Shown: one piece after another, positions 9,724 through 18,031 of the stretch
How positions within the stretch are numbered: position 1 is the stretch's first letter
Layout: each line of letters opens with the position of its first letter
Source: Providencia alcalifaciens
GTDB lineage: Bacteria; Pseudomonadota; Gammaproteobacteria; Enterobacterales; Enterobacteriaceae
Assembly (NCBI RefSeq): GCF_020271745.1
Contig: NZ_CP084296.1
Coordinates: 1,488,001 to 1,552,000, forward strand
Reading direction: 5' to 3'
Length of the DNA: 64,000 nucleotides
Translations under genes and position numbers: made by a program
The notes under the pieces: model-generated
The model's input: only the letters and a program-made list of their open reading frames with translations
What the model was told of the DNA's origin: nothing
Databases searched by the model: none

Positions 9724-10550
9724 GTTTATTCTCTATAAAATTATAATTGTAAAATAATGGTCAGAATTAGTTTTAGAAACAATAAGTATTGCTTAATATA
9801 GTATTAATTTTTAAAAAAATAGTTGGATATATAGTGAGCATCAAGAGTCACTAAGTAAATAATATACTATTCTCATGAATGTTTTCAATTGCTCCCAAAA
9901 TGACAATATAATTATATTAATTTTTAGATTTATATTTACCTTAAATGAATATTGAAAATTAATTCATTTATTTCATGGCGTTAGGTTTGTTTTTTTATAG
10001 GTATAGAACAAATGTATATTTTAATACGGTATTATTTTTTAGTGTTAAATGTCAACATTAATCAATTTACCAAAATATAAATCTAAAAAAAATTAAAATA
10101 AAGTATTAGCTATATTTGATGAGTTGATTTCCTTATAGGAAATTAGCTTAATATCTTTTTATTATTAGATATATTAGATATAGATATCAATCTAAGAGGA
10201 TCATTATTTGATCAGTTTTTATGTTATGCTGCTAAATAAAACAAATGACAGAGGTTAATAAATTATATGGTTTTTTTGTTTTTTATTTTCGCTGTTTTTC
10301 ATCATATGGAAATAATGAGTGACTATTATGTTAATACTTTGTAGGTATTTCTTCAGTAAGGGCTACCCCCCCCAATAGGGGAGCGTAGTCTCGATGTGCT
10401 TAAGATTATTTTTAACTCTGATGTCATGAAGAGTGACCTATTTTAATGAAAGCTATATTTTATTTGATAGTTCAACAAGGTTTTTCCAATCACAGTCAGA
10501 AATGATGATGGTTCAAATTTAATTTCTGTATTAATGTGGTTATTTACAAT
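9724..10550. other. Long gene-free AT-rich region with a GC-tract hairpin
   Basis: No convincing gene is seen. Two local structures stand out: a 17-base palindrome, ATTTCC-TTATA-GGAAAT, at 10127-10143, and an eight-C tract followed by GGGG at 10366-10381 in otherwise very AT-rich DNA. The right part is the 3' flank of the invasin-like gene; the left part holds the XRE gene promoter. The AT richness suits silencing by H-NS at the T3SS island edge (inference). Confidence 0.5.
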
Positions 10551-12161
10551 CTAGCTATTACCTGAAGTGCTTGTATTGGCTCTTTGTGCAATAAAAATAT
10601 GAACGACAGATTTTGATGATGAATTGCCTTTTTTATCTGTTGCTAGAACACTTATGGTATAACTATTAGCATTCTTCACATTATTTTTATCCGCGGGCAA
10701 GACAATACTGTATTGACCATTTTCATTGAGAAGATATCCCCCTGAGGCAACTAATGATTCTGTACTCCAAGTGAAGTGGCTCAATCCATATTGGCTGTTT
10801 ACTGTGACATTCAGAGGTATTTTTTCTCCTGCTTGGCCCATGATAGTGTCTGTAACAAATAAATGGATCAGCTCATTCTTTTGGTAATCTAAAATAATAT
10901 GATTGTTACGACTGACTAAATCATAACGATTACCCATGAGTGAACGAAATGCATTGACGGATTGTGGATCCAAATGTTGCTTCAAACTTTTGCCAAATTG
11001 GTAGTTTAGTTGTAAACCAACCCGCGAATCTTTTTTGCTGGCTTTCCCTTGACGATGTTCTGCATTCAATGTGATTAATGGAATCGGCGTATAGTTGAGG
11101 CCGACATTGATGGAGTAGGGGTTGCGTTGTAAATTTTTGGTGCCGAATAGGGCAACAGCGTCACCATAATATTGCTCGTAAGTGAACTTTCCACCAATAT
11201 GTGGATAGGTAGGTAGCCAACCTTCTGCGCTGAGATTCCATCCATTGGACGGTCTGGCTGAGTGATCGACTAATTCTCGAGCATTGCGCCAGCGACTAAG
11301 ACGATGGTAGCTGTTGCCTGACAGTTTTAAGAAATCACGACGATATTCAATGCCTAGCCCTACACGAGAATGACCTCGAGACACATCATAATCAAAGAAG
11401 GTGTTTCCTCCGATCATCTGTTTTTCATCGTACCAACGTGTACCTAAACCTAGATTGGTTTCGATACGACCTTCCTTACGGTGAAAGCTACCTTGAGTAA
11501 ACAGTAGGTTATTTTCGCCTTTATAAAGGGGAAGTAACAAATCAATCTGTGAATTTTTGAGTGAAAATTTTTTATCCGCTTCTAATTTAATTTGTGAACT
11601 ACCAAAGTGATTAAACCAATCTTGTAGATAACTACTCGCTGCCGTTGTGATTATTTCACGTGCAAATGTTTTTGTTTTTTCATGATTAGGCTGTTTAGTA
11701 AAAAACTGACCAGCTTTTGATGCAAATTGGGCAAATTTAATTTCATCATCACTGACCGCGGGAGAAGGCGCGTAAACGGGCTTTTCATTTTCGTCCGCAA
11801 GGGTTGGCAAAGGCGCCATTGGAATATCCAGTTCATCGCCTGCTTTAAGAGACTCAAAGCTACGAGAGAAAGTTCGAAACTGATTGAGCTTACGTAATTG
11901 GCTCAAGTTGATATTGTATTTTGTTGCAATACTCTGGACGGATTCTCCCGCTTGCAGTATGTAGGGCTGTGTTTCTCTGAGTAGAAGCGTACTTTTTTTA
12001 GGTAATAAAAAAGTACGAGGCTGATTCACTTGTTCAGTAAATGCGTTAGCGGTAATGGGTAAAAAAATAGATGTCAAAATGAACATGACATGTGTGGTAA
12101 TTGCTAGCCAAACAATAAATGTCAGGTAATAAAAAATAGAATCCTTAGATTTGATAACCAT
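10551..12161 (-). CDS. Short inverse autotransporter, invasin/intimin family
   Basis: A 536-residue outer-membrane protein. Order of parts: a long hydrophobic leader (about 1-40), a LysM peptidoglycan-binding domain (about 67-114, YILQAGESVQSIATKYNI), then the intimin/invasin transmembrane beta-barrel (about 165-410) with signatures GLGTRWYDEKQMIGGNTFFDYD and GLGIEYRRDFLKLSGNSY. A single Ig-like domain follows (about 430-525) and the protein ends. Classical invasins carry several Ig domains and a C-type lectin-like tip, which are absent here. It is the last gene of the minus-strand T3SS arm, suggesting a role in host contact, but adhesion by such a short form is unproven. Confidence 0.85.
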   Translation of the reverse strand: MVIKSKDSIFYYLTFIVWLAITTHVMFILTSIFLPITANAFTEQVNQPRTFLLPKKSTLLLRETQPYILQAGESVQSIATKYNINLSQLRKLNQFRTFSRSFESLKAGDELDIPMAPLPTLADENEKPVYAPSPAVSDDEIKFAQFASKAGQFFTKQPNHEKTKTFAREIITTAASSYLQDWFNHFGSSQIKLEADKKFSLKNSQIDLLLPLYKGENNLLFTQGSFHRKEGRIETNLGLGTRWYDEKQMIGGNTFFDYDVSRGHSRVGLGIEYRRDFLKLSGNSYHRLSRWRNARELVDHSARPSNGWNLSAEGWLPTYPHIGGKFTYEQYYGDAVALFGTKNLQRNPYSINVGLNYTPIPLITLNAEHRQGKASKKDSRVGLQLNYQFGKSLKQHLDPQSVNAFRSLMGNRYDLVSRNNHIILDYQKNELIHLFVTDTIMGQAGEKIPLNVTVNSQYGLSHFTWSTESLVASGGYLLNENGQYSIVLPADKNNVKNANSYTISVLATDKKGNSSSKSVVHIFIAQRANTSTSGNS

Positions 12162-12489
12162 TAAAAAACTCCAGAAAAGGTTTAATTAAAAAAGTGATAA
12201 TGATTTTAAAAATCCCTATTCCTGAGCTGTTCCTGCGCTATTCCTGATTTTCATGCAGCTAAATAGATGAGTACTTAATACTTAATATTTATTATCCTGT
12301 GAGTCTTATTTACAGATTTACAGAGACTATGCTTATTCTATTTATATTTCATTTGAATAATTTGGAATTATATTTAATGACAAATAGATTCCAATTAATT
12401 CTGTTTTTATATATTAATGGTTGTGTGTTTATGAATTGAATACATTGATATATTTTAAATATAGCAAGGCGTTTTTCAGTTCTAATCGA
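12162..12489. promoter_or_regulatory. Invasin upstream region with three phased repeats
   Basis: This gene-free AT-rich stretch lies between the lipoprotein gene and the invasin start. On the minus strand, CAGGAA recurs three times at exactly 11-base spacing (listed separately), 58-85 bases before the invasin ATG. No ORF or terminator was recognised, so the invasin probably has its own promoter here. Confidence 0.5.
12214..12246 (-). repeat. Three 11-bp direct repeats upstream of invasin
   Basis: Read on the minus strand, three consecutive 11-mers start with CAGGAA and share CAGGAAYAGC in the first two units. TTCCTG begins at 12219, 12230 and 12241 on the plus strand. One-turn spacing puts all copies on one face of the helix, typical of cooperative activator sites. 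The protein that binds is unknown. Confidence 0.6.
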
Positions 12490-12915
12490 TTAGAGAGCAC
12501 TGACTTTTAGTGACAGCCTTTCAGGCGTAGATTGATTTAACGGAGTAACTTGATTACTCATCATCAGTAATTCCCCCTTTTTTTCGACACGAACACTTAA
12601 ACCAAAATAGTGGCCTTGAGTTAACAGCGATTCCGGTAAATTAATAGAGAAATTAACTGTTCTCGTGGATTTTCTGGTTGTCAGGGTGTAATCATAATGG
12701 CTTTTTTCAGAGTAACTATTTCCGTTTATTGGGGTCACTGAAATGGTAATTAATGCATCATTAGGAATGTCGATAGATTGACTGTAAACATCACCTTGAA
12801 TATTAAATCCATTTCGATTTTGATTTATTGGGTTATTACAAGAAAATAAAAATAAACAACAGGCTAATATGAAAATAAAATGTAAAATATTTTTTGATAT
12901 AGTCAATCTAGGCAT
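12490..12915 (-). CDS. YscW/YbaY-like lipoprotein, candidate T3SS secretin pilotin
   Basis: A 141-residue lipoprotein. The signal sequence ends in a lipobox LFSC with Cys26, followed by Asn rather than Asp, which favours outer-membrane sorting. The mature part (GDVYSQSIDIPNDALITISV, then a polar beta-rich stretch ending RLSLKVSAL) reads like the YbaY/YscW fold. YscW-type members pilot T3SS secretins to the outer membrane. It lies between the winged-helix regulator and the invasin on the T3SS minus arm, and no InvH/MxiM-like gene is present. That makes it the best pilotin candidate for InvG. A YbaY-like housekeeping role is the alternative. Confidence 0.6.
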   Translation of the reverse strand: MPRLTISKNILHFIFILACCLFLFSCNNPINQNRNGFNIQGDVYSQSIDIPNDALITISVTPINGNSYSEKSHYDYTLTTRKSTRTVNFSINLPESLLTQGHYFGLSVRVEKKGELLMMSNQVTPLNQSTPERLSLKVSAL

Positions 12916-12941
12916 GGTTTTTCTTCTATTATATAAATAAG

Positions 12942-13370
12942 TTATTGAAATGAACGGTTAAATACTTTCTGGAAAAAACAGCGAACATATGCATACATAT
13001 TTTTCTGTTCGTTAAATTTGGATAAAATTGGCATTTCTGACTTTTCACCAGTGTATAAGATACCAATTCTGGGCAGTGTCATGATGAGGTTTTCATCTAA
13101 CTCTACTTTCTTAAATGATTGGCGCAATTGCCTGACTAATTTGTAGTAACTGCTTTCAGTCACGATAGTTCCACGCTTTTCCCAAATTTCGTGCATCACT
13201 TCTCGCTTGCTATTCGTTTTTAACAACAATAGCTTTAATAGGCAGGATTCATTTTCAGATAAATTCACAGTTCTTTTTCCGCGAGATAGCGTTCTCTTTA
13301 GTGGGTCATAAACGACTTGACCACATAAAAGTACCATTGGCTCTATTTGATTGTATTCCATGTTATTCAT
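12942..13370 (-). CDS. Free-standing OmpR/ToxR-type winged-helix regulator
   Basis: A 142-residue protein consisting almost only of a C-terminal-type response-regulator DNA-binding domain (residues about 12-105: YDPLKRTLSRGKRTVNLSENE, then the recognition helix near ESSYYKLVRQLRQSF). There is no receiver domain and no transmembrane segment. I place the start at the ATG at 13370 behind a GGGA site; a GTG at 13382 is the alternative. It lies downstream of orgC and upstream of the pilotin candidate. HilA of Salmonella has the same kind of DNA-binding domain, so this is a candidate local T3SS or invasin regulator. Confidence 0.65.
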   Translation of the reverse strand: MNNMEYNQIEPMVLLCGQVVYDPLKRTLSRGKRTVNLSENESCLLKLLLLKTNSKREVMHEIWEKRGTIVTESSYYKLVRQLRQSFKKVELDENLIMTLPRIGILYTGEKSEMPILSKFNEQKNMYAYVRCFFQKVFNRSFQ

Positions 13371-13706
13371 AATATTTCCCACAGATATAGTTCAATATAA
13401 AATTAATTATCAATATCGTAATTATCAGTAAAATCGTGTTCAATATAAAAAAACAGTAGGGTAATGAATAGCTGAAAAATTAAGACGTTTTTTTAAATTT
13501 GAACAATGTGTTTTGGTGATGTAAATTTAAACTACTATCTGTGAGTGTATATATCAATTTCAAATTTATTTTTTTTATGTTTTTTAAAAAGAAGGGAGTT
13601 AAATAGCTTAGATTATAAAAAATGCACTCTAAGCTTGTAAATATTCGTCGGTAATGAATTAATTAATAAACTAATTTAATAGTACAGGGTTATTCAATCG
13701 TGAGAG
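13371..13706. other. Intergenic region between orgC and the winged-helix gene
   Basis: AT-rich, no ORF called. An 8-base inverted repeat AGCTTAGA (13605-13612) / TCTAAGCT (13628-13635) could form a weak hairpin after orgC on the minus strand but has no following T run. The right-to-left promoter of the regulator gene is expected near 13400-13500. Confidence 0.4.
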
Positions 13707-14192
13707 TTATATAGTCGATGGTTCTTCATCATCATCGCCATCAAGATTGAAGCTAGTCATGTTTTTATTCAATTGTTCAGTAAATGGTGTATTCATTAAA
13801 CTTATCGACATATAACGTTGAATAGCTTTAGTGAAATCTTTATATAGAGCAGGGTCAGATTCAGATGAAGATTTTAATGTTTGGATGATTTGAGTAATGA
13901 ATGATTCTTTATCATTGCGGTTCAAATTCACCATGGTTTTAAATACCAATGCGAATCGTGTTTTATCACTATCCTGATGTTTAAATTCAGTAATAAAGTT
14001 TTGTATTTTAGCGTTTTTATCCTCCGAAATATGGGGGATATTTTTTGCCTGATAGTTCTGTATATCTTTCATGTTGTTACGGGATTTCCAAAGGGTACTC
14101 ACGTTAGTGTGTAGGTCGGATATACTCGATAGCGTATTGCTATGAGTATGCGAAGCTGACAACGTGTTCAGCAAATTAGGGTCAATTTTCAT
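13707..14192 (-). CDS. orgC: OrgC-position T3SS protein
   Basis: A 161-residue hydrophilic protein, last gene of the prgHIJK-orgABC run. It overlaps orgB by 11 bases with AAGGAG before the ATG. In Salmonella the gene in this position, OrgC (about 150 residues), is a secreted early substrate that promotes needle polymerisation. Similarity visible by eye is low, so the name rests mainly on position, size and the polar Ser/Thr/Asn-rich N-terminus typical of secreted substrates. The C-terminus is acidic (DGDDDEE). Confidence 0.6.
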   Translation of the reverse strand: MKIDPNLLNTLSASHTHSNTLSSISDLHTNVSTLWKSRNNMKDIQNYQAKNIPHISEDKNAKIQNFITEFKHQDSDKTRFALVFKTMVNLNRNDKESFITQIIQTLKSSSESDPALYKDFTKAIQRYMSISLMNTPFTEQLNKNMTSFNLDGDDDEEPSTI

Positions 14193-14880
14193 GTTTTTCT
14201 CTCCTTGTTTCTTCTTGTTGAAAAGTGATTTCTTGTTGGAGAGCGTGTTCTTGTTGAATTAGCCGTTTTTGTTGAAGTAATTGCGCATAAGCGTGTTTAT
14301 GGTGTTGCAACGTTAGACAGCGGGTAGAAATCGGAAAAATATGCGGTAATATTTTCTCTGCCGCTAATTTTGGCGTGAATTGTGTAATTTCATTATTCAC
14401 TTCTAACGTGATCGAATTATCAGGGCTAGTACATATTTTGATGCCGTTAGCTTGAGAGGTTATTTTGCCTTGCAATGATGCTGGTATGTGCAATTGCACA
14501 TGGCTAGCTTCAGATTGTAATTGAGCAAAATGTTCTGCCACAATTTCCTGTAGGCGTAAGTCAGTCAATAAACCGATGAGCAATTGAGTTAATTGGCTCT
14601 CTGTTTGGCTCACCTTATTTTGGTATTGGGCTTCGCTGTGATTGAGAGCGCCAATAAAATCATTCAAAAGCTGTGTTAATCCATCTTGGTAGCCTTGTTG
14701 ATAGGCGATAGCATGAATACTTTTCTCAGACTGTTGAGCTTGTTGAACATGGGCTTTGGCTTTTTGATGTGCCTGTTTAACAACCGATTGGGCATATTTA
14801 TTGGTGTCTAAAACCAGATGTTTAATCAGCACATTTTCAATTAATGTCTGCTGGATATTAGGTTGTGTGTTCTCTGACAT
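14182..14880 (-). CDS. orgB: T3SS stator protein OrgB (SctL)
   Basis: A 232-residue cytoplasmic protein that links the InvC ATPase to the SpaO/OrgA sorting platform and restrains it. It has a long Gln/Ala-rich helical N-terminus (QQAHQKAKAHVQQAQQSE) and a compact C-terminal half, as in HrpE/FliH-type stators. The ATG at 14880 overlaps the end of orgA, so coupling is likely; an ATG at 14898 is less plausible. The Gln-rich C-terminal tail (QQEITFQQEETRRE) is somewhat extended. The assignment is supported by gene order. Confidence 0.8.
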   Translation of the reverse strand: MSENTQPNIQQTLIENVLIKHLVLDTNKYAQSVVKQAHQKAKAHVQQAQQSEKSIHAIAYQQGYQDGLTQLLNDFIGALNHSEAQYQNKVSQTESQLTQLLIGLLTDLRLQEIVAEHFAQLQSEASHVQLHIPASLQGKITSQANGIKICTSPDNSITLEVNNEITQFTPKLAAEKILPHIFPISTRCLTLQHHKHAYAQLLQQKRLIQQEHALQQEITFQQEETRREKHEN

Positions 14881-15409
14881 AGCGGCAAGTTTCTTCAATA
14901 ATATTCCAAGGTAGCAGAGTGGAAACTGTGTGGCGGATCATCTGCTGTGTACTGTGGCTAAACATATATTTTGCGCGGGTAGCATAGCCGTGACTAAAGG
15001 TATTTAAACACATCAAAAGCTGCTCAGCGCCCAGTGCAAGTAAATGCTGAGGCGTATCGATGGAATGTGTCAGGTCTTGCCATAAGGGATGGCTCAATTT
15101 CTGATGCAATTGTCGATATTGTGATAGCTCTCCCCACCAAGGCAGCGGATCAGGGTGCTGAATAACCCCTAAACCCCATGCCACAGAAGGTAATGATGAC
15201 CAATTTTCGGCAAGCATCTCGGGTAATATCAACGTTTTTTCATCGGGTAAATCTAATTGATATTGCTCAATAAGCTGCAAATTTTGTTGCTGTTGTAGCG
15301 GAACGGGTAGCTGATGGTAATGCTCATCAACAAACTCCGAGTGAAAATAATTTCCTGGCGCTAAGAAAATATTTTTTTGGTCAATGAGCAGTTTACTCAA
15401 TCGGGGCAT
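14858..15409 (-). CDS. orgA: T3SS sorting platform protein OrgA (SctK)
   Basis: A 183-residue accessory protein of the cytoplasmic sorting platform, bridging PrgH and SpaO in the SPI-1 system. I place the start at the ATG at 15409, which overlaps the 3' end of prgK by 17 bases and begins MPRLSKLLIDQKNIF. The upstream extension to 15487 only translates prgK DNA in another frame. The sequence is divergent and His/Gln/Leu-rich, as OrgA/MxiK proteins are, and the call relies on position between prgK and orgB plus size. Confidence 0.8.
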   Translation of the reverse strand: MPRLSKLLIDQKNIFLAPGNYFHSEFVDEHYHQLPVPLQQQQNLQLIEQYQLDLPDEKTLILPEMLAENWSSLPSVAWGLGVIQHPDPLPWWGELSQYRQLHQKLSHPLWQDLTHSIDTPQHLLALGAEQLLMCLNTFSHGYATRAKYMFSHSTQQMIRHTVSTLLPWNIIEETCRYVREHTT

Positions 15410-16148
15410 GACTTGATTTCTCCGCTTCTTCTTCATTTTCATCGCGTTGTTTATTGTTGCGATGGTATAAATACAGCCCAAGCGCAATTAACATACCGAT
15501 TAATGCGGTGATTAAAGCAAAAGCAATCACGGGATTAAATGCGGGTGTTGGGCCATTTTTTGTTTGATACAGCAGCGGAGGGCGACTGATTATCACGACA
15601 GAAACATTGTCATAGGTGGTTTCTACAAAGCTATTATTGAGGAATAACTTAATCTTATTCATCATTACTTTTGGGTCTTCATTACCAGAATAAGTGACGA
15701 GACTGGAAACTTTTTGCGTCTGTTTTACGGGACCATTACCAGAAATTGGGTAACTCACATGGACGCGTGCATTCACCACGTTTGGAATCGTCAGTAAAGA
15801 CTGCTCAAGGCGTTGTTCAATCAGTGATAGTAATCGAGTTCTCTCCGCTTGCGGTGAGGCAACCAGTGAATCTCCAGGGAAAGCATCGATAATTTCCACC
15901 GGATCTTTTGATGGCAGATTATATTGGCGTAGCAAGTCTACAGCGATGACAAAATCTTGAGGATCAACGCGAATTGAGTCTCCGTTTTTGGCATCTTGCT
16001 TACGTTTGGCTTCCACGCCATGCTCTTGCAAAATTGCGAGAACCTCATTGCTTTGGCGTTGACTTAACTTGCTTAGTAACAGTTGATTGTCACAGCCTAG
16101 CAGCAAGCCAATAAACCCGATTAGTAGGAGTTTCTTTAATATATTCAT
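15393..16148 (-). CDS. prgK: T3SS inner-membrane ring lipoprotein PrgK (SctJ)
   Basis: A 251-residue YscJ/PrgK/FliF-family lipoprotein forming the inner ring of the needle complex base. The signal peptide ends in lipobox LLGC (Cys19). Two ring-building domains follow (about 20-75 and 95-170, with SLIEQRLEQSLLTIPNVVNARVHVSYP). A C-terminal transmembrane helix spans about 205-228 and a charged tail follows. prgJ ends four bases upstream. Length matches Salmonella PrgK (252). Confidence 0.95.
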   Translation of the reverse strand: MNILKKLLLIGFIGLLLGCDNQLLLSKLSQRQSNEVLAILQEHGVEAKRKQDAKNGDSIRVDPQDFVIAVDLLRQYNLPSKDPVEIIDAFPGDSLVASPQAERTRLLSLIEQRLEQSLLTIPNVVNARVHVSYPISGNGPVKQTQKVSSLVTYSGNEDPKVMMNKIKLFLNNSFVETTYDNVSVVIISRPPLLYQTKNGPTPAFNPVIAFALITALIGMLIALGLYLYHRNNKQRDENEEEAEKSSHAPIE

Positions 16149-16151
16149 GGT

Positions 16152-16448
16152 CTATTGTGCTTTTAATACTGTGTCGATGGCAGAAACACTTTTGTGTGTG
16201 AGTGTGCTGACCATATTTAAAGCAAGGCTGTAATTACCTACTTGGTTTTGTAATGCCAATAATTTAGCGGGATCGCTTGGGTCAACGGTATTCATTTTCT
16301 CCAGAATATCTGCTTTTTCTTGGCTCACAGAGGTCGTGTACTCCGCAAATAACTGCTTCACTTTATCTTCCAGTGGAATAGCGGTTGGTATGGTTGGAGT
16401 CATGTCCGCGATATCTGATAGTGTGGAGATTGGATTAATTGGTAACAT
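16152..16448 (-). CDS. prgJ: T3SS inner rod protein PrgJ (SctI)
   Basis: A 98-residue small secreted structural protein that forms the inner rod and anchors the needle; Salmonella PrgJ has 101 residues. It has a polar N-terminus (LPINPISTLSDIADMTP), a helical middle, and the conserved C-terminal QNQVGNYSLALNMVSTLTHKSVSAIDTVLKAQ. It lies between the needle gene and prgK, exactly as in SPI-1. Confidence 0.9.
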   Translation of the reverse strand: MLPINPISTLSDIADMTPTIPTAIPLEDKVKQLFAEYTTSVSQEKADILEKMNTVDPSDPAKLLALQNQVGNYSLALNMVSTLTHKSVSAIDTVLKAQ

Positions 16449-16512
16449 AAATATTCTCTATAAAGAGAGCATCAGGTGAGTGATGCTCTGATTTAAATAA
16501 CACGCTACGAGC

Positions 16513-16824
16513 TTACACGTTACGAATAATGGCTTGTGCTGCATCTTTAATGGACTTCATTACGTTACTTTGTAATTGACGTGCCATATTATAGTTACCG
16601 CTTAACGCTGTGATTTTACCCAGAACCAGTGGGTTATCGACTTCCAGACTTGGATTGTCAATCATAGACTTTAATTCATCAGCGATAGTTTTAGTTCTTT
16701 CGCTAATACCTGCGGAGCTGCGATACATCATGCCCCATTTATTATCTGTTGCTGTGTTCGATTCTTTTTCTAATGCAGATGCATCCCAATTACCATTTGT
16801 ATTATTAATACCCGGAGTTGCCAT
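16513..16824 (-). CDS. prgI: T3SS needle subunit PrgI (SctF), extended form
   Basis: A 103-residue needle protein, about 20 residues longer than Salmonella PrgI (80) or MxiH (83). The C-terminal helix is conserved (QSNVMKSIKDAAQAIIRNV, compare QSNTVKVFKDIDAAIIQNF). The N-terminal part is longer and lacks a clear WSGYL motif; it has NWDASALEKES and a second stretch around KWGMMYRSSAG. GAGGTAA precedes the ATG. It follows prgH and precedes prgJ. The extra residues would be exposed at the needle surface or at the head-helix (inference). Confidence 0.85.
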   Translation of the reverse strand: MATPGINNTNGNWDASALEKESNTATDNKWGMMYRSSAGISERTKTIADELKSMIDNPSLEVDNPLVLGKITALSGNYNMARQLQSNVMKSIKDAAQAIIRNV

Positions 16825-16834
16825 ATTTATTACC

Positions 16835-18031
16835 TCATGAATTAGGTTGGTTTGAGTTAAATAACCAATGATTATTACCTAATAACGTAATACCGTTGGT
16901 ATGAGTGATAAACGATTTTCCAGCCAGTTCATTATTGGCAAGGGAGACGGAAAATTGAATTTGCTTGGTTCCCCACTTTTGACTAAATGAATTGGTGAAG
17001 CTAATTAAAGAGAGAGTCTGTTTATCATTTAAACTATCTCTTATAACAAAGATAACGTAGTTACCTTTGGTTATTCTTTGCCATTTCACATTACTTTCAG
17101 TCAACCCTAATTCGGCTTTCTTGATGAGCTCCTCAAGTGGAACTTGTATCAATTGGCTTTGGTTATAACAACTAAAGTAATTAGATAAAATGCGATTAAT
17201 ATTTTTATCATCATTATTCGGTAGTGGGTTTTTCACGACTCGAATGATGGGCTGACAAGGGTTGCTAATATCAACCTTTAATAAATTAGGTATAGAGTCT
17301 ATTAACTTGTCTTCAATTTCTTTTTCAAGTGCATTTGTTTTTCTAATGATGTATTTTTCTTGATAACCTGACTTTAATAAAACTTGATGACTCCAATCTT
17401 CATCTCTTTGAGATTTGACTAGAATAAGTATCTCGCCTTTTTTGTTCTGTGTGTAGACAATAGGGTAATAACTTCCTTTTAATATATTATCTATGTTTTG
17501 AATTTGTTTTTCAGCGTTATTTTTTGGATTAATTTGGAATTCAACGAATAATATAAAAATAATGGCAAATAGTAATAAGAAAGCAAAAAACCATTTTTTA
17601 TTAAACTTTGGTTTCTGTTTTATGGCAATGGGGCTATGTTCCGTAAGTGATAGTGAGTGAGAAGGCAATGGTTTTTGGTCTTTCTCTAGATAATTCCATT
17701 TAGTATTCAATTCTTTAATTGCTATTGGAAAGGTGTCAATGAGTAATATTTCTTGTAGTGTGGCAGTAATATGACGACTTTTTCCATCTTGTTTAAGATT
17801 AATGACAAGGTTATTACTCGGTTCGTCATGAGAAACAATAGAAAACTCACACTGGGTGTGTTCACTAGGAATGTAATAGGTTGTAAAACCATTTTCATCT
17901 ATTTCGGTTTTATATTTAGTATGTTGCCCAACAATAATAAGATTTTTATCGATGTTAATCATTAGCTCTTGACTATTCATCGAACCACTAATAATTTTCA
18001 TTATGCAGGTGTGGTGTTTTGTTTCTATCAT
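16835..18031 (-). CDS. prgH: T3SS inner-membrane ring protein PrgH (SctD)
   Basis: A 398-residue bitopic protein forming the outer inner-membrane ring. The N-terminal cytoplasmic FHA-like domain spans about 1-135, one transmembrane helix about 146-166, and the periplasmic modular region the rest. It ends in WGTKQIQFSVSLAN and NHWLFNS, closely echoing the C-terminus of Salmonella PrgH (392 residues). It is the first gene of the minus arm; its promoter faces that of invF across a 218-base AT-rich gap (18032-18249). Confidence 0.93.
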   Translation of the reverse strand: MIETKHHTCIMKIISGSMNSQELMINIDKNLIIVGQHTKYKTEIDENGFTTYYIPSEHTQCEFSIVSHDEPSNNLVINLKQDGKSRHITATLQEILLIDTFPIAIKELNTKWNYLEKDQKPLPSHSLSLTEHSPIAIKQKPKFNKKWFFAFLLLFAIIFILFVEFQINPKNNAEKQIQNIDNILKGSYYPIVYTQNKKGEILILVKSQRDEDWSHQVLLKSGYQEKYIIRKTNALEKEIEDKLIDSIPNLLKVDISNPCQPIIRVVKNPLPNNDDKNINRILSNYFSCYNQSQLIQVPLEELIKKAELGLTESNVKWQRITKGNYVIFVIRDSLNDKQTLSLISFTNSFSQKWGTKQIQFSVSLANNELAGKSFITHTNGITLLGNNHWLFNSNQPNS

